Part shown: in pieces, positions 19,952 to 30,448 of the stretch
Numbering within the stretch: position 1 is the stretch's first letter
Layout of the letters: every line of letters starts with the position of its first letter
Origin: Soehngenia sp.
GTDB taxonomy: Bacteria; Bacillota; Clostridia; Tissierellales; Tissierellaceae
Direction of reading: 5' to 3'
Assembly: GCA_024637045.1 (NCBI GenBank)
Contig: JAGXFX010000009.1
Span: 1 to 64,000, forward strand
DNA: 64,000 bases
Notes under the pieces: model-generated
What the model saw: only the letters and a program-made list of their open reading frames with translations
Databases searched by the model: none
What the model was told of the DNA's origin: nothing
Translations under genes and position numbers: made by a program

Positions 19952-21076
19952 ATGAAGAAATTAAAATTAATGACAATCGTGGGTACTCGCCCTGAAATCA
20001 TAAAACTTTCTGAGGTGATTAAGAAAAGCGATAAATACTTTGAGCATATATTGGTTCATACAGGTCAGAATTATGACTATGAACTGAACCAAGTGTTTTT
20101 TGAAAATCTAGATATAAGAGAACCTAATTTTTATCTTAATGTTGTAGGGGACAATTTGGGTCAAACCATGGGGAATGTATTAGCTAAGTCTTATGAAATC
20201 ATGGTGGAAGAACAACCGGATGCTTTACTTGTTTTAGGTGATACCAATTCATGTCTAAGTGTGATTTCTGCCAAGAGGCTTAAAATTCCAATTTTTCACA
20301 TGGAAGCTGGTAACAGATGTTTTGATGAAAACCTTCCAGAAGAGATTAATAGAAGGATTGTAGATCATACAAGTGATGTAAATCTTTGTTATACAGAACA
20401 CGCAAGGAATTACTTGAATTGGGAAGGTGTCCCAAAGGAACTGACTTACGTTGTTGGTTCACCTATGGCTGAAGTATTAAAAGCAAATAAAGAGAAAATC
20501 GATGGTAGTAAGGTGCTTGAGACATTGGGATTAGAAAAAGGTAAGTATATTCTATTATCAGCTCACCGTGAAGAAAATATTGATAATGAAGATAATTTTA
20601 TGGCTTTAATGAATGCTGTAAATGCAATGGCTGAAAATTATGATCTTACTATTATCTATAGTAATCATCCGAGAAGCAAGAAGTTTATTGAACAACGAGG
20701 ATTTAAGTTTCATCCTAACGTGAGAAGTTTACAGCCATTTGGATTTGCTGATTATAATCATCTTCAGCAGAACTCTTTTTGTGTAGTGTCTGATAGCGGG
20801 ACAATTGCAGAAGAAGCTTCTTATTTTAAGTTTCCTGCAGTATCTGTAAGAACAAGTACTGAGAGACCAGAAGCCTTAGATAAGGGTAATATGGTAATTG
20901 GAAGCATAACAACTGAACAAGTTCTCCAAGCTGTAGATATGGCTGTTGAGATGAATGCTCAAGGAGATATTGGAGAAGATGTTCCAAATTATGTAGATGA
21001 GAATGTAAGTACTAAGGTAGTTAAACTAATTCAAAGTTATACAGGGATAGTAAATAAGATGGTGTGGAGGAAGTAA
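19952..21076 (+). CDS. Non-hydrolyzing UDP-N-acetylglucosamine 2-epimerase family (FnlC/CapG/WecB-like)
   Basis: TIVGTRPEIIKLSEV, HTGQNYD, HREENIDN, VSDSGTIAEEA. Confidence 0.93.
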   Translation: MKKLKLMTIVGTRPEIIKLSEVIKKSDKYFEHILVHTGQNYDYELNQVFFENLDIREPNFYLNVVGDNLGQTMGNVLAKSYEIMVEEQPDALLVLGDTNSCLSVISAKRLKIPIFHMEAGNRCFDENLPEEINRRIVDHTSDVNLCYTEHARNYLNWEGVPKELTYVVGSPMAEVLKANKEKIDGSKVLETLGLEKGKYILLSAHREENIDNEDNFMALMNAVNAMAENYDLTIIYSNHPRSKKFIEQRGFKFHPNVRSLQPFGFADYNHLQQNSFCVVSDSGTIAEEASYFKFPAVSVRTSTERPEALDKGNMVIGSITTEQVLQAVDMAVEMNAQGDIGEDVPNYVDENVSTKVVKLIQSYTGIVNKMVWRK

Positions 21077-21077
21077 T

Positions 21078-22232
21078 TTGAAAAAAAAAATATTAATATT
21101 TACTGCGTACTATTCACCTGCAGTTAAAGGTGGAGGACCTATTCAATCAATTCGTAACTTAACAGATAATCTATCCGATTATTTCGAGTTTTATATAATT
21201 ACTGGAGATAGAGATTTAGGTGATGATAGTCCCTTTGAAAACATTTCACCAAATAGATGGACAATTGCGGGGAATTCAAAAGTATTGTATGTTAACAAAA
21301 AGAGGTTGGAACTTGGGAAACTTATCGATGCCGTAAAGCAGATAGACTTTGACTTGATCTATTTAAATAGTTATTTTTCTTTTAAATTTAGTATTCTCCC
21401 ACTCTTGTTAACAAAATGTAAAATAGTAGCTTCAAAGCCAGTTTTATTAGCACCTAGAGGAGAGTTCTCTCAAGGAGCATTAAACTTAAAAAAAGGGAAA
21501 AAACGGGTATATATTTACTTTGCAAAATTGCTAAGAATATACAAGAAAGTATACTGGCATGCGACTGCACGAGAAGAAGAAAGTGACATTAAACGTACTA
21601 TAAAAACCAATGCAATTGTTAAGGTGGCTTCAAATCTGACAGCTGACTATAGTGAAATTCAATACTCAAAAAGTATTAAGAAACTAGAAGGTCACTTAAA
21701 AATAGTATTTGTATCAAGAATTCACCCAAAAAAAAATCTTCTTCAGGCTATAAAAATACTTAAAAATATAAATGGCAATATAGAATTTAACATATATGGT
21801 CCCATTGAAGATTCAAATTATTGGGAAAAGTGTAATTATGCTATTCTAGATCTGCCCGCTAATATTTCTATTCAGTATAAGGGTGTTATTAATCATGAGA
21901 ATATAATAGAGACATTTAATAAACACCACATATTTTTGTTTCCTACATTGGGCGAAAATTTTGGACATGTAATTTCGGAGGCTCTAATAGGTGGGTGTCC
22001 ACTAATAATTAGTGATCAAACACCTTGGAGAGCCTTGGAAGAAAATGGGATAGGGTTTGATATAGATTTGAGAAATATTGAAAAATTCACACGTAAAATT
22101 CAATTTTTTGTAGATATGAACAACATTGAATTTGAGGTGTATTCAAAAAATGCATTTAATTACGCTAAAAATTACTCAAAAAATAGTGATAGCAGTATTA
22201 AGATGAGAAAGATTTTTGAAGATTTATTATAA
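21078..22232 (+). CDS. Glycosyltransferase family 4
   Basis: AYYSPAVKGGGPIQSIRNL; FPTLGENFGHVISEALIGGCP. Confidence 0.85.
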   Translation: MKKKILIFTAYYSPAVKGGGPIQSIRNLTDNLSDYFEFYIITGDRDLGDDSPFENISPNRWTIAGNSKVLYVNKKRLELGKLIDAVKQIDFDLIYLNSYFSFKFSILPLLLTKCKIVASKPVLLAPRGEFSQGALNLKKGKKRVYIYFAKLLRIYKKVYWHATAREEESDIKRTIKTNAIVKVASNLTADYSEIQYSKSIKKLEGHLKIVFVSRIHPKKNLLQAIKILKNINGNIEFNIYGPIEDSNYWEKCNYAILDLPANISIQYKGVINHENIIETFNKHHIFLFPTLGENFGHVISEALIGGCPLIISDQTPWRALEENGIGFDIDLRNIEKFTRKIQFFVDMNNIEFEVYSKNAFNYAKNYSKNSDSSIKMRKIFEDLL

Positions 22233-22249
22233 ATATTGTGTCTTAGAAA

Positions 22250-23485
22250 TTGAAAAAGAGAGGTACACGTATGGCGGAAAAAACTGTAATTATAATTTAT
22301 GTGTTATCTCATATTGTTTCTGCGATATATATGATCCTGAATGGCAAGTATTTAGGTGAAGCTAAAGGGATATCGTATCTGAGTTTGGATAATTTCACAA
22401 TAATTAGTTGGCTTTTCGTAATATTAATTGGCTATATATTTATGTTTGGTTTTTATAACATAACTAGAAAGAATAAACCCAGATTTTCTTTTATGCCAAG
22501 AAGTATAAAGATTAATAATAAAAAGGCTCATAGATTTATATTTATTTTAATTTTGGCACAACTTTTATTTGCATCAATAACTGGTGTTGGGAAAGTAGGA
22601 TCTAATGCTACATCAAGCTATTCATTTATATTTTCATTCTTTCGTGTGGAGAGCATTTTTTTATTCTACTACATCTGTTGTAGAGAAAATAAAAGGTTTT
22701 ATGTTCTCAATTGTTTGCTGTTTTATATATATAGATTGTCATTAGGGTGGACAGGGTTTATTTTCCAGTATGCGATAATTGAATTTTTTCTATACTTTAA
22801 AAGGAATCCCCGAAGACGCAGACTTTCTCACATAAAATTACTACTCTATCCTAGTGTACTATTATTATTAGGTGCAAAACTGTACCAGTATTTTTATCAG
22901 CTGAAATTTTTTATTAGATTAAATACTTGGAGTTTTAAGTTAGATTACTTTGATAGTTTAACCGCATTAACTAATAGATTTTCTTTTTTTCCACTGTCAG
23001 TTTCAGTATTTCAAAACATAGAATCTATCAAGCATTTATATAACGCTGACAATATGTTTTTAAAAGAAATAATTGCAATGTTCAGACCCTTAATGCCAGG
23101 TTTTATAATGCCATATAAATCATTTAGGGCAATGAATAATATTTTCAAACAAGCAATACATTATGATATTACTCCCACAACCAGTTCTCCTGTTGGTATA
23201 TTCTCTTACTTAGTAGCTTTATTCTATTCAGATATTATAACTGGGATTGTTTGGATTATTTTGCTAATATCATTATTTATTCTGATTTCATCGGTAATTA
23301 AAACATTAGAAGAAAAATCTGGAAACTTAGATATAGTCTATTTTTTCTTGATACTTGATGTATATAATGTCGCAGCGCTGGAACAAGTGTTTTCTTATGG
23401 ATATCTAACTATATTCTATATTACTCCATTTCTCTATCTATTAGGGGTTTTAAGAAATGAAAAGGAGAGAAGAAATGAAACATAA
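22250..23485 (+). CDS. Multi-TM oligosaccharide repeat-unit polymerase (Wzy-like)
   Basis: Many hydrophobic segments, cluster context; start may be ATG at 22271. Confidence 0.65.
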   Translation: MKKRGTRMAEKTVIIIYVLSHIVSAIYMILNGKYLGEAKGISYLSLDNFTIISWLFVILIGYIFMFGFYNITRKNKPRFSFMPRSIKINNKKAHRFIFILILAQLLFASITGVGKVGSNATSSYSFIFSFFRVESIFLFYYICCRENKRFYVLNCLLFYIYRLSLGWTGFIFQYAIIEFFLYFKRNPRRRRLSHIKLLLYPSVLLLLGAKLYQYFYQLKFFIRLNTWSFKLDYFDSLTALTNRFSFFPLSVSVFQNIESIKHLYNADNMFLKEIIAMFRPLMPGFIMPYKSFRAMNNIFKQAIHYDITPTTSSPVGIFSYLVALFYSDIITGIVWIILLISLFILISSVIKTLEEKSGNLDIVYFFLILDVYNVAALEQVFSYGYLTIFYITPFLYLLGVLRNEKERRNET

Positions 23486-24545
23486 GATATTGTTTATTAC
23501 ATGCAATAATTATAAAGACACCTCATATGGAGGTGGGCAGTGTTCAAACAGAAATTTTCAGGCTCTAGAAAAATTTGGAGATGTTACACCATATTATATA
23601 ACTAAAAGATCTACCGTAAAGAGTGCTATGGCAATGATTGGAGGTTTTTTTCCTCCAACTGATTTCAATGATTTAATGAAAATCATAAGAATAATTGAAA
23701 ATGAAAGACCTAATATAATATTTTTTGATGGTTCAATCTTTGGTAAACTATCGAAGATTATTAGGCCCCAGTTCCCCTATATTAAAATTATTACTTTCTT
23801 TCATAATGTAGAAACCGACTATATAGATGTACGATTTGGGAAAAAATGGATAAAACATCTATATCGATATTTTGTAGAATTTAGCGAAAAAAGGTTGATT
23901 AGTGATAGTGATAAAATAATAGTCTTAAGCAAAAGAGATAAAGATAGAATCAAGGATTTGTATAATAGAGAGTCAGACATGATAATCCCGATAACGTTTG
24001 AGGATAAAGCTAGTATTAATCGAAAAGAAATAAATGCAGAAGATAATAAGAAGTATTGTTTGATTGTAGGTTCTATGAAAAGAGATACCTATGAAGGAGT
24101 AGAATGGTTTGTAAAATCTATTTCACCTAACATTAGCGTTCCTACAGTAATTGTGGGGAAAGGGTTTGAGCACAAGAGAGACGCCTTATCTGGTCCTAAT
24201 ATTGAGGTTGTCGGTACAGTTGATGATATATCTAAGTATTACAATAATGCGAGATTTGTAGCTATTCCAATTCTAAGTGGTGCAGGAATGAAAGTAAAAA
24301 CTGCAGAGGCATTGATGTATGGAAACTTCATATTTGGAACTTCTGAAGCATTCGAAGGATATGAACTAGATTACGACCAAGTGGGAGGTTTATGTGACAC
24401 TGAAGAAGAATTCATTCATAAAATCAGTGCTTTTTTGGATACTACCGATAAAAATTATTGTGATTATTCAAGGAAAATATTTGAAGAGAAATTTAGCAAG
24501 AATGTTTCCGATAGATTATATCGAGAATTATTGCAAGGTATTTAA
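23475..24545 (+). CDS. Glycosyltransferase family 4-like
   Basis: IIVLSKRDKDRI, PILSGAGMKVKTAEALMYGNFI. Confidence 0.8.
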   Translation: MKHKILFITCNNYKDTSYGGGQCSNRNFQALEKFGDVTPYYITKRSTVKSAMAMIGGFFPPTDFNDLMKIIRIIENERPNIIFFDGSIFGKLSKIIRPQFPYIKIITFFHNVETDYIDVRFGKKWIKHLYRYFVEFSEKRLISDSDKIIVLSKRDKDRIKDLYNRESDMIIPITFEDKASINRKEINAEDNKKYCLIVGSMKRDTYEGVEWFVKSISPNISVPTVIVGKGFEHKRDALSGPNIEVVGTVDDISKYYNNARFVAIPILSGAGMKVKTAEALMYGNFIFGTSEAFEGYELDYDQVGGLCDTEEEFIHKISAFLDTTDKNYCDYSRKIFEEKFSKNVSDRLYRELLQGI

Positions 24546-24608
24546 ATCAGAAAATTAGATATATATTCGATTTCACTTGGCATTTTACTATAAAAGGAGG
24601 CAAATTAT

Positions 24609-25919
24609 ATGAATGAGAAGCAATTAAGAAATGAGATACTAGAAAAGACAAAAGAGTATTACCAGGTAAAATTTGCAACAGAGATGTATTCTGAAGGTGA
24701 TCGTATCCCGTTTGCACGAAGAGTTTTTGATGAAAATGAGCTTGTGAATCTTGTAGATTCTTCATTAGACTTTTGGCTTACTGCAGGAAGGTATGCAAAT
24801 GATTTTGAATATGAGTTTGCTCAGTTTATGGATGTTGAACATTGTCTACTAGTGAGCTCAGGGTCTTCTGCAAATCTAGTTGCATTTACAACACTGACAT
24901 CTCCAAAGCTAGGAGATAAACGACTTAAAAAAGGTGATGAAGTCATCACTGTTGCAGCAGGATTTCCAACCACAATTAACCCAATTATTCAAAATGGCTT
25001 AATACCAGTATTTGTTGATGTGGAAATTGGAACTTATAATATAAAAGTTGATGAGTTGGAAAATGCATTATCTGATAAAACAAGAGCGATAATGATTGCT
25101 CATACATTAGGCAATCCTTTTGATCTAGATGCAATTATGGAGTTTGCTTATAAGCATGATTTATTTGTTGTAGAAGATTGCTGTGATGCTGTTGGATCGA
25201 CTTACAATGGAAAGAAAGTTGGAACTTTTGGACATCTCGCAACTGTTAGCTTTTATCCAGCACATCATATGACTATGGGTGAAGGTGGAGCTGTTCTGAC
25301 AAATGATGATGAATTGATTAGAATTGCAACATCATTTAGAGATTGGGGAAGAGATTGTTATTGTGGGCCGGGTGCCGACAACACTTGCGGAAGACGGTTT
25401 AGTATGCAATATGGAAAGTTACCAGTTGGATATGATCATAAATATGTATACAGCCACATTGGATACAATTTAAAAGTAACAGATATGCAAGCTGCGGTTG
25501 GAATGGCACAGTTAGAAAAACTACCAAGCTTTATTGAAAAGAGAAAAGAAAATTTTACTAAGATTAAGAATGAACTATCGAAATATGAAGAGTTATTAAT
25601 TATGCCTGAAGCGACTAAGAATTCAGACCCTTCATGGTTTGGATTTCCAATCACAGTTAAAGAAAATGACAAGTTCTCTAGAAATGATTTAACAATGCAT
25701 TTAGAAAAGAACATGATAATGACCAGACTTCTTTTTGCTGGCAATGTTACTAAACAACCAGCATATCTAGATATCGATTGTAGAATTATTGGAGAACTGA
25801 GAAATACGGATTATATCATGAATAATACTTTCTTCATAGGCGTTTATCCAGGCATAAATGATGAGCAGGTTATATATATTGCCAAAGTGTTTGAAAACTT
25901 CTTCAAGGAGCTTGACTAA
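24609..25919 (+). CDS. rfbH: CDP-4-dehydro-6-deoxyglucose-3-dehydrase (E1; RfbH/DdhC family)
   Basis: DegT/DnrJ-type aminotransferase fold with [16 protein letters not shown] (His replacing catalytic Lys) and [21 protein letters not shown] cysteine cluster. Confidence 0.93.
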   Translation: MNEKQLRNEILEKTKEYYQVKFATEMYSEGDRIPFARRVFDENELVNLVDSSLDFWLTAGRYANDFEYEFAQFMDVEHCLLVSSGSSANLVAFTTLTSPKLGDKRLKKGDEVITVAAGFPTTINPIIQNGLIPVFVDVEIGTYNIKVDELENALSDKTRAIMIAHTLGNPFDLDAIMEFAYKHDLFVVEDCCDAVGSTYNGKKVGTFGHLATVSFYPAHHMTMGEGGAVLTNDDELIRIATSFRDWGRDCYCGPGADNTCGRRFSMQYGKLPVGYDHKYVYSHIGYNLKVTDMQAAVGMAQLEKLPSFIEKRKENFTKIKNELSKYEELLIMPEATKNSDPSWFGFPITVKENDKFSRNDLTMHLEKNMIMTRLLFAGNVTKQPAYLDIDCRIIGELRNTDYIMNNTFFIGVYPGINDEQVIYIAKVFENFFKELD

Positions 25920-26599
25920 TGAACCATGTAACGCAAGCAAAAGTGGTACAAGTTATTGAACACAGTAAAGTTATAAGAGAATATATTCTGGAATTAGAAA
26001 AAGAACGCAAGTACAATCCCGGCTCCTTTGTTCAGTTAACATTAGACTTAGTCACTGCATCAGATATTTGGCCCGAGTCGAGAACATTTAGTATAGCTTC
26101 CTATGAAAAAGGAATCATGAAGTTCATTATTAAAAATGTGGGGTTCTATACATCTCGGATATTTGATGAACTGGGCGTAGATGATAAGTGCACCATTAAA
26201 TATCCATTTGGAGATCTATTCAATAAAAACTTTGTGAATGAGAAGCACTTGTTTATTGCAGGTGGTGTAGGAATAACACCTTATTTAAGTCTAATAAAAT
26301 ACTATGAGTTGAACAATCTCTTAAACAATATTTCGCTTTTTTACAGTGCTAAATACTTTAAAGATTTACTTCATTATGAACCATTGAAAAATGTGCTTGG
26401 TGAAAATATGGAAGTGTTTATCACTAGAGAAAAATGTACAGGCTGTCACAGTAAGCGTATCAGTATAGAAAATGTTAAAAGGATAGCTGATAAAGAAACA
26501 AATATTTATGTTTGTGGTAGCAAGTCGTTTAACAAAGATTATAAAGAGTTACTTAATGAAAACGGATACACGAAAATTTATATGGACGAATGGGAGTGA
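25919..26599 (+). CDS. FNR-type FAD/NAD(P)H oxidoreductase, candidate E3 partner of RfbH but without N-terminal 2Fe-2S ferredoxin domain
   Basis: SRTFSIAS (FAD) and FIAGGVGITPYLSL (NAD) motifs; 226 aa only. Confidence 0.8.
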   Translation: MNHVTQAKVVQVIEHSKVIREYILELEKERKYNPGSFVQLTLDLVTASDIWPESRTFSIASYEKGIMKFIIKNVGFYTSRIFDELGVDDKCTIKYPFGDLFNKNFVNEKHLFIAGGVGITPYLSLIKYYELNNLLNNISLFYSAKYFKDLLHYEPLKNVLGENMEVFITREKCTGCHSKRISIENVKRIADKETNIYVCGSKSFNKDYKELLNENGYTKIYMDEWE

Positions 26600-26604
26600 A
26601 GAAT

Positions 26605-27378
26605 ATGAAATTAGTAATTTTAGCAGGTGGTTATGGTACAAGATTAGGCAACTTGACTAATTCTATCCCAAAACCAATGGTTCAAGTTGGTGGAAAACCA
26701 ATAATGTGGCACATTATGAAGACATATGCCCACTATGGAATAAAAGAGTTTGTAATATGTTTAGGATATAAAGGAGATGTGATTAAAGATTATTTTCTTC
26801 ATTATGATTCAAATAATAATGATTTTACAGTGAATTTATCAGATAATACTATAGAATTTCACAACGGTCATGATGAAATTGACTGGAAGGTTACATTAGT
26901 TGATACTGGACTAAATACGCTAAAAGGAGGAAGACTGAAGCGAATTGAGAAATATCTTGATGATGACATCAACCTTCTAACATATGGTGATGGGGTCGCA
27001 GATATCAACATAAATAATCTAATTGAGTTTCACAATAATAATGGTAAAATGGTTACCATTTCTGGTGTCCATCCTCCTGCAAGATTTGGTGAACTTGTTG
27101 CTAATGGTAATGTTCTAACATCTTTTGAAGAAAAATCACAGACATCACAAGGTATGATTAATGGTGGCTATATGGTTTTTAATAAAAATCTATTAGATTA
27201 TTTAACAATAGATGAGAGCTGTGACCTAGAAGCAGGAATTTTTGAACAGCTAGCTACTGAAGGGAAAATTGCAGTTTTTAAACATGATGGTCTGTGGGCT
27301 TGTATGGATACTGAGAGGGATTTGAATTATCTAGAAAGAGTATGGAAAAAAAATGAAGCGTTTTGGAAAGTGTGGTAA
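26605..27378 (+). CDS. rfbF: Glucose-1-phosphate cytidylyltransferase
   Basis: VILAGGYGTRLG, KPMVQVGGKPIMWHIM. Confidence 0.95.
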   Translation: MKLVILAGGYGTRLGNLTNSIPKPMVQVGGKPIMWHIMKTYAHYGIKEFVICLGYKGDVIKDYFLHYDSNNNDFTVNLSDNTIEFHNGHDEIDWKVTLVDTGLNTLKGGRLKRIEKYLDDDINLLTYGDGVADININNLIEFHNNNGKMVTISGVHPPARFGELVANGNVLTSFEEKSQTSQGMINGGYMVFNKNLLDYLTIDESCDLEAGIFEQLATEGKIAVFKHDGLWACMDTERDLNYLERVWKKNEAFWKVW

Positions 27379-27380
27379 TA

Positions 27381-28457
27381 ATGGAAGGATATAATAATAT
27401 ATATAAAGACAAAGTAGTCTTGATAACCGGACATACAGGATTTAAAGGTTCTTGGATCACTATTTGGCTCCATGAGCTAGGAGCGAAAGTAATAGGATAC
27501 TCCTTAGATCCATATACAGATAGGGACAATTTTGTTCTATCAAAAATCGGAGATAAGATTGTTGATATTAGAGGAGATATTCGAGATAAAATTAAACTTG
27601 AAGAAGTATTTTCTACGTATCAACCTGAGTTTGTATTTCACCTTGCAGCGCAGCCTTTAGTGAGACTATCCTATGAGAATCCTGTAGAGACTTATGAGAC
27701 CAATGTTATGGGGACAATAAATGTGCTTGAAGCAATTCGAAAAACTAATGCTACTAAAGTAGGTATTATTATCACTACTGACAAGTGTTATGACAATAAA
27801 GAGCAACTTTGGGGATATAGAGAATCGGATCCATTAGGTGGTTATGATCCCTACTCATCATCAAAAGGTGCTGCTGAGATAGCGATTAACTCATGGCGAC
27901 TTTCTTTTTTTAATCCAAAAGAGTATGACAAGCATGGCAAATCAATTGCTAGTGTGAGAGCTGGGAATGTAATTGGTGGTGGTGATTGGGCTAAAGATAG
28001 GATTATTCCAGATTGCATAAAAGCAATAGAAGCCGGTAATCCAATTGAAATTAGAAGTCCTAAATCAGTTAGACCGTGGGAGCATGTTCTAGAGCCTTTG
28101 AGTGGATATTTGATGCTAGGAGAAAAAATGTACAACCATCCTACTGAATTCGCTGATGCATGGAATTTTGGACCTGATCTTAGTTCTATAATACCTGTAT
28201 GGGACGTTGCAAAACTTGTCATAAACAATTATGGAGAAGGTAACTTGCGGGATGCGTCTGATCTAAACGCTGTACATGAAGCTAAACTTTTAACTTTAGA
28301 TATTACGAAAGCTAGATTTAGGTTGGGTTGGACTCCAACTTTATCAATAGACAAAGCGATAGAGTTAACTGCAAAATGGTATAAGAATTATCAATTAGAA
28401 GATGTTTATAAATTGTGTGTAGATCAGATACATGATTTCATGTCTCTATCGGATTAA
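27381..28457 (+). CDS. rfbG: CDP-glucose 4,6-dehydratase
   Basis: VLITGHTGFKGSWITIWL, HLAAQPLVRLSYENP, RAGNVIGGGDWAKDRIIPD. Confidence 0.96.
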   Translation: MEGYNNIYKDKVVLITGHTGFKGSWITIWLHELGAKVIGYSLDPYTDRDNFVLSKIGDKIVDIRGDIRDKIKLEEVFSTYQPEFVFHLAAQPLVRLSYENPVETYETNVMGTINVLEAIRKTNATKVGIIITTDKCYDNKEQLWGYRESDPLGGYDPYSSSKGAAEIAINSWRLSFFNPKEYDKHGKSIASVRAGNVIGGGDWAKDRIIPDCIKAIEAGNPIEIRSPKSVRPWEHVLEPLSGYLMLGEKMYNHPTEFADAWNFGPDLSSIIPVWDVAKLVINNYGEGNLRDASDLNAVHEAKLLTLDITKARFRLGWTPTLSIDKAIELTAKWYKNYQLEDVYKLCVDQIHDFMSLSD

Positions 28458-28481
28458 AATTAATGCAAGGAGAATGATATC

Positions 28482-29408
28482 ATGGAGAAGATACTTTTAG
28501 TCGGTGGATTCGGTTTCATTGGGAAAAACATCATAGAACAGTTATATAGTGAATACAAAATCTATGTTATTGGAAGGAACTTAGATTATGATTTTATGGA
28601 AGGATATCCGAATATTGAGTTCTGTAAATATGTTTTTATGGAAGATGAAGGCGTCGGAGATATAGTAGCTTCTATAAATCCGGAATATATTATTAATCTT
28701 GTTTCAGTTGTTACAGCAAGTAGAGATATGAAGCAATATAAAAAAATGATTGATATAAACACATATGTTTTACTAGAATTGTATGAAGCAACTAAAAACA
28801 TCAAGAATCTAAAATTATTTTTACAATTTGGTTCCGGAGAAGAATATGGAAATATTAAAACTCCCTATAGAGAAACAGATCGAGAATATCCGAGTTCACC
28901 ATATGCTTTGGCTAAACAACTTACAACGAATACAGCACTCATGCTTTATAATAATTTTTCGTTTCCTATTTCAGTAGTACGTCCTGGAAATTTATTTGGA
29001 GAGTATCAGGATTCTAATAAATTCATTCCTTATATTGTTAGTAAGTTATCAAAAAATGAAGTAATTGAAACCACTTATGGTGAACAGAAAAGAGATTTTA
29101 TTTATGCTGAAGACTTTGCAAAAGGAATAAAAAAAGTAATAGAGTCTTATGACAAATTCAAAGGAGAAGTTTTTAATCTTTCAGCAGGGAAAAGTTTTAG
29201 GTTAAAAGAAATCATCGAATACTGCAAGAATTATATGAGATCAAGTTCGCCCATTGAATTTGGGAAGATCCCATATAGAGAAAATGAAATGGTGAGGTTT
29301 GAGCTAGATATCTCGAAGTTTAAAAAACTCGTAAGCAGTAGTTTTGAAATAGATGTGTTAGAATCATTATCCAGGTTTATAGATAAGAGTGGAGGTAATA
29401 ATAAATGA
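28482..29408 (+). CDS. NAD-dependent epimerase/reductase, probable CDP-paratose synthase (RfbS/Prt-like)
   Basis: SDR motifs GGFGFIGKN, SSPYALAKQLTT; position between rfbG and rfbE homologs. Confidence 0.75.
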   Translation: MEKILLVGGFGFIGKNIIEQLYSEYKIYVIGRNLDYDFMEGYPNIEFCKYVFMEDEGVGDIVASINPEYIINLVSVVTASRDMKQYKKMIDINTYVLLELYEATKNIKNLKLFLQFGSGEEYGNIKTPYRETDREYPSSPYALAKQLTTNTALMLYNNFSFPISVVRPGNLFGEYQDSNKFIPYIVSKLSKNEVIETTYGEQKRDFIYAEDFAKGIKKVIESYDKFKGEVFNLSAGKSFRLKEIIEYCKNYMRSSSPIEFGKIPYRENEMVRFELDISKFKKLVSSSFEIDVLESLSRFIDKSGGNNK

Positions 29409-30448
29409 AATATTTAATAACAGGTGGGTGTGGATTTGTAGGAAGTAATCTTGCAATGGAAGTGCTTAGCAGGAACGAAGAGTTGGTTATTTTTGATAAT
29501 CTTTCAAGGGTAGGATCAAATAGAAATTTGGAATTACTTCGATCAAAAGGAGAATTTGAGTTTATCTATGGTGATATAAGAAATGTTAATGATATTGAAT
29601 CTGTTATATTGAGAGAGAAAGCAGATGTAATTTTTCACTTAGCGGGACAAGTAGCTATGACAACATCAATCAAGAATCCTAGATTAGACTTTGAAATTAA
29701 TGTAGTTGGTACTTATAATTTACTTGAAAGCGTAAGAAAGTACTCAATAGATTCAATCATTATCTACTCATCTACAAATAAAGTTTACGGAGACTTGGAA
29801 CACATCACATATAGCGAATCAGATACCAGATATGTCGCTGACTGTTATCCAAATGGTTTTGACGAGAAATTAACTTTAGATTTTCACTCTCCTTATGGCT
29901 GTTCGAAGGGATCTGCTGATCAATACATGCTAGATTATGCACGAATTTATGGATTAAAAACTGTAGTATTAAGACATTCATCTATGTATGGTATTAATCA
30001 ACATTCCACTACTGATCAAGGATGGATTGGATGGTTTTGCCTTAAAGCATTAGAAGAAAAAAACAAAATTGGCAATATGTTCACAATATCTGGTGATGGT
30101 AAACAAGTTAGAGATGTTCTTTTCGCAGATGATGTGGTTAGGTGTTATTTTTCCGTAATTGAAAATATTGAAAAAGTAAAAGGCCAAGCATTTAATATCG
30201 GTGGTGGCATAGAAAACAGTCTATCATTAGTTGAGTTAATTAATTTATTAGAAGAAATATTGACTGTGTCTTTGAAATATAAAAAATTGCCTTGGCGAGA
30301 AAGTGATCAAAAATATTTTGTTGCTAATAATGAAAAAATAACAAAAGCAACTGGCTGGAAACCTTTAGTTACTAAAAATGATGGAATAAAGATGACTTTA
30401 CAATGGTTAGAAAAATTATTAACTAATAAGGAAGATTTAAATGTCTGA
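29405..30448 (+). CDS. rfbE: CDP-paratose 2-epimerase (tyvelose epimerase)
   Basis: YLITGGCGFVGSNLA, HLAGQVAMTTSIKNPRLDFEINVVGT, RHSSMYG, QVRDVLFADD. Confidence 0.93.
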   Translation: MKYLITGGCGFVGSNLAMEVLSRNEELVIFDNLSRVGSNRNLELLRSKGEFEFIYGDIRNVNDIESVILREKADVIFHLAGQVAMTTSIKNPRLDFEINVVGTYNLLESVRKYSIDSIIIYSSTNKVYGDLEHITYSESDTRYVADCYPNGFDEKLTLDFHSPYGCSKGSADQYMLDYARIYGLKTVVLRHSSMYGINQHSTTDQGWIGWFCLKALEEKNKIGNMFTISGDGKQVRDVLFADDVVRCYFSVIENIEKVKGQAFNIGGGIENSLSLVELINLLEEILTVSLKYKKLPWRESDQKYFVANNEKITKATGWKPLVTKNDGIKMTLQWLEKLLTNKEDLNV

